A DNA stretch of 52,585 bases, taken from an uncultured Lachnospiraceae bacterium (GTDB taxonomy: Bacteria; Bacillota; Clostridia; Lachnospirales; Lachnospiraceae). The number at the start of each line of letters is the position of its first letter. Within the stretch, counting starts at the first letter, position 1. Below are positions 48,130-52,585 of the stretch, piece by piece. Location of the stretch: contig CALWSF010000026.1 in assembly GCA_944384125.1 (NCBI GenBank), positions 1 through 52,585 of the forward strand. Direction: 5' to 3'. Under the pieces are notes generated by a model, which worked only from the letters and a program-made list of their open reading frames with translations, was not told the origin of the DNA and did no database searches. A program made the position numbers and the translations under genes.

Positions 48130-50172
48130 ATGAATCTGGAATTTAAAGAGATAGACACTGACAGCATAAATGAGATATATCCTTTTTATACCATGCGCCA
48201 CAATAAAACGTGTGACAGTGTATTTCTGGAAAGTTTTATCTGGAAGGAATATTATCGCGTACGATATGCAATATGGGAAGGAAAAGCATTGCTTTGGCTT
48301 ATGGAAAACAATGGAAGGTGTTTTTCTGCCATGCCGCTGTGCCGTGAGGAGGATTTGCCGGATGCTTTTCGGGCCATTGAACAGTATTTCAATGAAGAAC
48401 TCGGATTTCCGCTGGTAATCAATCTGGCTGATGAGTTCGCCGTTGAGTATCTGAAACTGCCGGAGAACAGGTACCTGGTGGAGGAACAGACGGATTCGCG
48501 GGATTATCTTTACAGCGGCGAAGCGATGCGCACTCTGGCCGGGAAAAAGCTTCATAAGAAAAAGAACAGGGTAAATGCGTTCAGGAGAGAATATGAGGGA
48601 AGATATGAATATCGCCGTCTCTGCTGTTCTGACAGTCATGATGTGTGGGTATTTCTGGATAAATGGAGGCAGCAGAAGGGAGAGGATGTTGAGGAACATC
48701 TGGACTATGAAGTAAGAGGCATCCATGATATTCTGAAAAACTGTTCCCAGCTTTCTATTCATATGGGAGGTGTCTATATTGACGGACAGCTGGAGGCATT
48801 CTCAATTGGAAGCTACAATCCCATAGAAAATATGGCGGTAATCCATATTGAAAAAGCCAATCCTGAGATAAACGGTCTTTATCAGTATATTAATCAGCAG
48901 TTCCTTCTGGAGGAGTTCCCGGATGTGGAGTGGGTCAACAGAGAAGATGATATGGGACTGGAAGGTCTTCGCAGAGCAAAGATGAGTTACAATCCGGCTG
49001 ACTATGCAAGAAAATATCTGGTAGAGCAGCTTCTGGACGGAAAAAAGGGCTATCATTGGGCGGAGCAGATCGAAAACACGAAACCGGGGAGTGCGGTGGA
49101 ATATCTTTGTGATACTGATAAACAGGAGACAGAGAGACTGTGGCGTTCCTGTTTTTCTGAGGATTCAGAAAGTTTTGTTCAATATTACTATAAGGAAAAA
49201 ACGCGGGATAACAGAATTCTTGTAAAAAAAGACAATGGGATTGTTATCTCCATGGTTCAGTATAATCCATACAGAATCCGCATGAAAAACCGGGATTGGG
49301 AACTGTACTATCTGGTCGGAGTTTCTACGGAAGAAAGCCGGCGACGGGAAGGGCATTTCCGGGAAATATTCCGGAAGATGCTGGCAGATATGGAGGCGGA
49401 GAAAAAACCAATCACATATCTGGTGCCGGTAAACCCGGCTGTGTATGCGCCGATGGGATTCACTTTTATTGGAAATCTTCCTGTGACAAAGCTTACAGAA
49501 GAGGCAGAGAGGGAGCTTAAAGCAACCAAATGCCGGGATGTTTTGGAGGATTGTGAACGGGCTGCTGTCTATATGGAAGAATGGCTTTCGGCCCGATATG
49601 AGATGTACACCCGTCGAGATGCGGGCTATGTCAGCCGTCTTTTAAAGGAGTTGGCTTCCGAGAACGGATACATGGAGTTTCTGTGGTGCGGCAATGAACT
49701 GGCCGGGCTTCGGGCAGAGTGGGGAACAGAGATCCGGGAGCAGCGTCTTCTGTACACAAATGAAAAGTATGTGGTCAGAACGGGGGAAAAACCCTGGAAT
49801 ATGGCGCGCCTGACAAATATCACATCATTTCTTGAGAGTTTCTGCCTGGAAGAAAAAGCTGAAAGTGTCATGCCGGTACGGATAGGAATTCATATGGAGG
49901 ATCCGCTTATTGAGCAGAATTCGGGAAATTTTCTGTGGACAGTACAAAAAGGGATATCCCAACTTGTCAGACTGGAGGAAGCGGCCAGCATAACCGGACA
50001 GTCCGGGGAAATAGCGGATATGCAGCTTTCAGCCACGCCGGAAGAACTGGTCAGCTGGCTGTTTGGATATAGAAAAAAAGAGGAGATATGGCCGGAGCTT
50101 GACGAAAAAGCAGGTTTCCTGCTGGGGCAGATTGATACGGTGCAGGGAGTTTTTCTTGATGAGATAGTGTGA
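48130..50172 (+). CDS. DUF2156 domain-GNAT acetyltransferase fusion protein
   Basis: 680 residues from ATG 48130, set by AAGGAGG; the open frame upstream is leader. Residues 1-300 match the DUF2156/phosphatidylglycerol-lysyltransferase-like fold (double GNAT-type), with K-K-L-H-K-K-K-N-R-V-N-A-F, G-G-V-Y-I-D-G-Q-L-E-A-F and V-N-R-E-D-D-M-G-L-E-G-L-R. A second GNAT region, about 330-480, has G-V-S-T-E-E-S-R-R-R-E-G-H-F, which fits the acetyl-CoA site, and V-N-P-A-V-Y-A-P-M-G-F. The last 200 residues resemble the sterol-carrier-like domain of Eis-type enzymes. Likely an acyl- or aminoacyl-transferase; substrate unknown. Confidence 0.8.
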   Translation: MNLEFKEIDTDSINEIYPFYTMRHNKTCDSVFLESFIWKEYYRVRYAIWEGKALLWLMENNGRCFSAMPLCREEDLPDAFRAIEQYFNEELGFPLVINLADEFAVEYLKLPENRYLVEEQTDSRDYLYSGEAMRTLAGKKLHKKKNRVNAFRREYEGRYEYRRLCCSDSHDVWVFLDKWRQQKGEDVEEHLDYEVRGIHDILKNCSQLSIHMGGVYIDGQLEAFSIGSYNPIENMAVIHIEKANPEINGLYQYINQQFLLEEFPDVEWVNREDDMGLEGLRRAKMSYNPADYARKYLVEQLLDGKKGYHWAEQIENTKPGSAVEYLCDTDKQETERLWRSCFSEDSESFVQYYYKEKTRDNRILVKKDNGIVISMVQYNPYRIRMKNRDWELYYLVGVSTEESRRREGHFREIFRKMLADMEAEKKPITYLVPVNPAVYAPMGFTFIGNLPVTKLTEEAERELKATKCRDVLEDCERAAVYMEEWLSARYEMYTRRDAGYVSRLLKELASENGYMEFLWCGNELAGLRAEWGTEIREQRLLYTNEKYVVRTGEKPWNMARLTNITSFLESFCLEEKAESVMPVRIGIHMEDPLIEQNSGNFLWTVQKGISQLVRLEEAASITGQSGEIADMQLSATPEELVSWLFGYRKKEEIWPELDEKAGFLLGQIDTVQGVFLDEIV

Positions 50173-50207
50173 GGCTTTCGGGCATCTGTGAGAGGGGGAC
50201 AAGCTAT

Positions 50208-50930
50208 ATGCAGGATGTGGATACATTAAGAAAATGGATAGAGGAATCATCATATATTATATTTTTCGGCGGAGCGGGGGTGTCTACAGAGAGCAGCATT
50301 CCTGATTTCAGGAGCACTGACGGACTATATAATCAGGAGTATGATTATCCCCCTGAGACAATTTTAAGCCATAGTTTTTATCTGAAAAAACCGGAGGAAT
50401 TTTACCGGTTTTACCGGAATAAGATGCTGTTTCCCGATGCTGAACCCAACCGGGCACATCTGGCTCTGGCAAAGCTGGAACAGCAGGGAAAACTTAAGGC
50501 TGTCATTACACAGAATATTGATGGTCTGCATCAGAAAGCAGGCAGCAGAGAGGTCCTGGAGCTTCACGGCTCTGTTTTGCGCAACCATTGCATGCGCTGC
50601 GGAAAGTTTTACAGTCTGGAGGATGTGCTTGCGTCTTCCGGGGTGCCCAGATGCAGCTGCGGCGGGATTATTAAACCGGATGTGGTACTATATGAAGAAA
50701 GTCTTGACACAGATGTGCTGACCCGTGCGGTGTATCACATTCAGCATGCGGATATGCTGATTATCGGCGGGACTTCTCTGGTGGTTTATCCGGCAGCCGG
50801 ACTGATTGATTACTATCAGGGAAGTAAGCTTGTTCTCATTAACCGTTCCGTTACTTCACGGGATAAACAGGCAAATCTCGTTATCAGCGAGAGCATTGGC
50901 AGTGTTCTTGGCAGCGCGGTTGGCGTCTGA
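50208..50930 (+). CDS. NAD-dependent protein deacylase, Sir2 family
   Basis: 240 residues from ATG 50208 with AGAGGGGG upstream; the longer GTG start is unlikely. Motifs are intact: F-G-G-A-G-V-S-T-E-S-S-I-P-D-F-R-S for NAD, T-Q-N-I-D-G-L-H-Q, catalytic His in E-L-H-G-S, a zinc module C-M-R-C ... C-S-C-G, then I-K-P-D-V-V-L-Y-E-E and G-G-T-S-L-V-V-Y-P-A. It removes acetyl or other acyl groups from lysine using NAD+. It lies 35 bp downstream of the DUF2156-GNAT gene, so an acylase/deacylase pair is conceivable. Confidence 0.95.
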   Translation: MQDVDTLRKWIEESSYIIFFGGAGVSTESSIPDFRSTDGLYNQEYDYPPETILSHSFYLKKPEEFYRFYRNKMLFPDAEPNRAHLALAKLEQQGKLKAVITQNIDGLHQKAGSREVLELHGSVLRNHCMRCGKFYSLEDVLASSGVPRCSCGGIIKPDVVLYEESLDTDVLTRAVYHIQHADMLIIGGTSLVVYPAAGLIDYYQGSKLVLINRSVTSRDKQANLVISESIGSVLGSAVGV

Positions 50931-50956
50931 CAAATAAAAAGAGCAGTGAGGTACTC

Positions 50957-51175
50957 ATGAGTGTGATATATGAAGTGGGAGACATTGTAAAGCTTAAAAA
51001 ACCCCATCCGTGCGGAAGTCATGAATGGGAGATTCTTCGTGTGGGAGCAGATTTCCGTCTGAGATGTACAGGGTGCGGGCATCAGGTTATGATGGCAAGA
51101 ACACTTGTGGAGAAAAGTACGAAGGGTCTCAGGAAAAAAGAACAGGCACAGGATGTCAGAAAAGAAAATTTGTGA
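50957..51175 (+). CDS. DUF951 family protein
   Basis: 72 residues. Y-E-V-G-D-I-V-K-L-K-K-P-H-P-C-G, W-E-I-L-R-V-G-A-D and L-R-C-T-G-C-G-H-Q-V-M-M are the complete DUF951 signature, with three Cys and a His that could bind zinc. The gene is usually found near rpsF in Firmicutes, as here. Nucleic-acid binding is presumed in the family; no function is established. Confidence 0.92.
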   Translation: MSVIYEVGDIVKLKKPHPCGSHEWEILRVGADFRLRCTGCGHQVMMARTLVEKSTKGLRKKEQAQDVRKENL

Positions 51176-51205
51176 AAACAGGCGGTAAGCACAGAGAAAA
51201 AATGC

Positions 51206-51234
51206 TTGCCAAGCCCTGAAATTTCTGGTATTAT
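51206..51234 (+). promoter_or_regulatory. Promoter of the rpsF-ssb-rpsR operon
   Basis: TTGCCA (51206-51211), 17-bp spacer, TATTAT (51229-51234). It leaves a leader of about 80 nt before rpsF. Confidence 0.55.
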
Positions 51235-51265
51235 GGATATTCGGTAATATATTTTAACAGCAATC

Positions 51266-51312
51266 CTTACTCCCTGCTTCAGTCAGGGGGTCAGAGACCA
51301 CAAGGAGGTAAG
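51266..51312 (+). promoter_or_regulatory. Structured rpsF leader enclosing the Shine-Dalgarno
   Basis: CTTACT (51266-51271) can pair with GGTAAG (51307-51312), which includes part of the AGGAGG ribosome binding site. Inside this stem two hairpins form: CCCTG/CAGGG (51272-51288) and GGTC-AGA-GACC (51289-51299). rpsF mRNAs are known to be autoregulated by S6:S18 binding to a leader structure; this may be that element. Confidence 0.5.
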
Positions 51313-51319
51313 AAAGACA

Positions 51320-51607
51320 ATGAACAAATACGAGTTGGCAGTTGTCCTTAATGCAAAACTTGAGGACGAAGAGAGAGCCGCAGCAATGGAAAAGGTAACA
51401 GGTTATATTACCCGTTTCGGCGGCACAGTAACAGATATTGATGAGTGGGGTAAGAAGAGACTGGCTTACGAGATTCAGAAGATGAAAGAGGGATTTTATT
51501 ACTTCGTACACTTCGAGTCTGATTCCGTATGCCCCAATGAGGTGGAAGCTCATATCCGCATTATGGAGCCGGTTATCAGATACTTATGCGTAAGACAGGA
51601 CGCGTAA
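51320..51607 (+). CDS. rpsF: 30S ribosomal protein S6
   Basis: 95 residues after AAGGAGG. It starts M-N-K-Y-E-L-A-V-V-L and contains F-G-G-T-V-T-D-I-D-E-W-G-K-K-R-L-A-Y-E-I and G-F-Y-Y-F-V-H-F, then the V-I-R-Y-L-C-V-R end. Complete and standard length. S6 binds S18 in the 30S platform. First gene of the classical rpsF-ssb-rpsR operon. Confidence 0.98.
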   Translation: MNKYELAVVLNAKLEDEERAAAMEKVTGYITRFGGTVTDIDEWGKKRLAYEIQKMKEGFYYFVHFESDSVCPNEVEAHIRIMEPVIRYLCVRQDA

Positions 51608-51627
51608 AATAAAGAAAGAGTGATCGT

Positions 51628-52089
51628 ATGAACAAAGTAATTCTAATGGGCAGACTGACCAGAGATCCGGAAGTCAGATATTCACAGGGCGAGCGTGCCA
51701 TGGCAATTGCCAGATATACGCTGGCCGTTGACCGCCGGGGCCGCAGAAGCGGCGGAGATGACGGTACGCAGACGGCAGATTTTATCCCCTGCGTTGCGTT
51801 CGACCGGGCGGGAGAATTTGCGGAGAAGTATTTTCATCAGGGAACCAAAGTTGTGGTAACCGGAAGAATTCAGACTGGCAGCTATACCAATAGAGACGGT
51901 CAGAAAGTATATACAACAGAAGTGATTGTTGAGGATCAGGAATTTGCGGAGAGTAAGAATGCATCTTCCGGCGGTTCCATGGACGGCGGTTTCCGTCCGG
52001 CGGAGCGTCCGGCTCCGTCCAGCGCGATTGGCGATGGATTTATGAATATTCCTGACGGCGTTGAAGATGAGGGTCTGCCGTTCAACTAA
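51628..52089 (+). CDS. ssb: Single-stranded DNA-binding protein
   Basis: 153 residues. The OB fold reads [31 protein letters not shown], then G-R-I-Q-T-G-S-Y. A Gly/Ser/Pro-rich linker follows, and the acidic tip G-L-P-F-N recruits repair and replication proteins. Housekeeping SSB placed between rpsF and rpsR. Confidence 0.98.
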   Translation: MNKVILMGRLTRDPEVRYSQGERAMAIARYTLAVDRRGRRSGGDDGTQTADFIPCVAFDRAGEFAEKYFHQGTKVVVTGRIQTGSYTNRDGQKVYTTEVIVEDQEFAESKNASSGGSMDGGFRPAERPAPSSAIGDGFMNIPDGVEDEGLPFN

Positions 52090-52169
52090 CAGGCGGGAAT
52101 CGGTCCCCTGCCGTAGGAACGGAGACATGTGAAACAGCGAAAAGCTGGTTTGTGAAGGAGGAAAGACCA

Positions 52170-52436
52170 ATGGCATTCAATAAAGGCGATAAGGCAGACG
52201 CTTCCAAGATCAGAAGAGGCGGTGTGCGCAGAAGAAAAAAAGTTTGTGTATTCTGTGGTGAGAAAAATGGAGTGATCGATTACAAGGATGTAAACAAGTT
52301 AAAAAGATACGTATCTGAGAGAGGAAAAATCCTTCCCAGAAGAATCACAGGAAACTGCGCAAAGCATCAGAGAGCTCTTACTGTAGCAATCAAGAGAGCA
52401 AGACATCTTGCACTGATGCCCTACACCTGCGACTAA
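52170..52436 (+). CDS. rpsR: 30S ribosomal protein S18
   Basis: 88 residues from ATG 52170, following GAAGGAGGAAAG; the longer frame from 52152 starts in the leader. Contains [21 protein letters not shown], and [21 protein letters not shown]. Several Cys residues indicate the zinc-binding (C+) form of S18. Confidence 0.98.
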   Translation: MAFNKGDKADASKIRRGGVRRRKKVCVFCGEKNGVIDYKDVNKLKRYVSERGKILPRRITGNCAKHQRALTVAIKRARHLALMPYTCD

Positions 52437-52463
52437 TTTTATAATTGCATGGAGTAAATTTAA

Positions 52464-52507
52464 AGAGGAAGTTCTTCCCGGAGACCGGGAAGTTCTTCCT
52501 CTTTTTT
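52464..52507 (+). terminator. Strong intrinsic terminator of the rpsF operon
   Basis: AGAGGAAG-TT-CTTCCCGG, loop AGA, CCGGGAAG-TT-CTTCCTCT, then a T-run. The stem is long and interrupted only by a symmetric TT/TT internal loop. Confidence 0.92.
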
Positions 52508-52545
52508 GCTTTATAGGAAATTTCGATTTTTTTAAGGATAAAAAG

Positions 52546-52585
52546 AATCTCTGTTTATCGAACGTATGTTAGACAAACAGAGATT
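52546..52585. promoter_or_regulatory. LexA-box-like sequence inside an inverted repeat at the window edge
   Basis: AATCTCTGTTT (52546-52556) and AAACAGAGATT (52575-52585) are perfect 11-bp arms. The 18 bp between them contain CGAACGTATGTTAG (52559-52572), one base away from the Gram-positive SOS box CGAACRNRYGTTYG. It probably controls a gene just beyond the window. Confidence 0.5.

Overview
The window looks like a chromosomal segment of a gut-type Clostridia, most likely Lachnospiraceae. The evidence is a moderate GC content, strong AGGAGG-type ribosome binding sites, frequent short overlaps between genes, a DUF951 gene just upstream of an rpsF-ssb-rpsR operon, and a high-molecular-weight rubredoxin. 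No rRNA or complete tRNA is present, so genus is not assignable.

Layout. (1) 1-3318 is the right end of a prophage. On the minus strand lie four start-less C-terminal tail-fibre cassettes separated by an 11-bp core (TCGCTATTT[T/A]A). On the plus strand follow small tail-end genes, a holin and an amidase endolysin. (2) 3319-3867 is a junction. It holds what looks like the 3' end of a tRNA-Cys gene with its own terminator (probable prophage att site), and then a consensus sigma-A promoter. (3) 3868 to about 44134 is one large plus-strand gene cluster for a contractile injection system (CIS, related to the eCIS/Afp/PVC family). It is headed by a STAND ATPase/SARP-type regulator. It encodes two AAA+ ATPases, a sheath, two tube proteins, a probable tail-chaperone pair with a candidate -1 frameshift, a LysM tube/baseplate adaptor, a separate gp27-like hub and gp5-like spike, gp25, two large baseplate J-type proteins, a tail protein I homologue, a DUF4255 (Pvc16-like) protein, a DUF4280 PAAR-like tip, and several large unknown proteins.

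The unusual part of the CIS locus is a set of predicted membrane proteins embedded in it: a single-pass protein with a pseudokinase-like domain, a single-pass MORN-repeat protein, and two four-TM, HAMP-linked receptors ending in degenerate class III cyclase domains. Their presence suggests a particle tethered to, or triggered at, the cell membrane rather than simply released by lysis. A 1523-residue protein followed by a YbjN-like (secretion-chaperone-like) gene is the best cargo candidate. Small DUF4304-like and DUF6985-like genes follow, as in immunity-gene islands.

(4) 45800 to the end is housekeeping: a high-molecular-weight rubredoxin (minus strand), an Old-Yellow-Enzyme family oxidoreductase, a DUF2156-GNAT fusion, a Sir2 deacylase, DUF951, then rpsF-ssb-rpsR with a structured leader and a strong terminator. 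The last bases contain a LexA-box-like sequence inside a perfect inverted repeat, at the edge of the window.

How it fits together (inference): the regulator senses a signal and transcribes the long operon. Sheath, tube and baseplate assemble with help from the chaperones and AAA+ proteins. The membrane pseudo-enzymes position or trigger the particle. The large variable proteins provide ruler and/or cargo functions.
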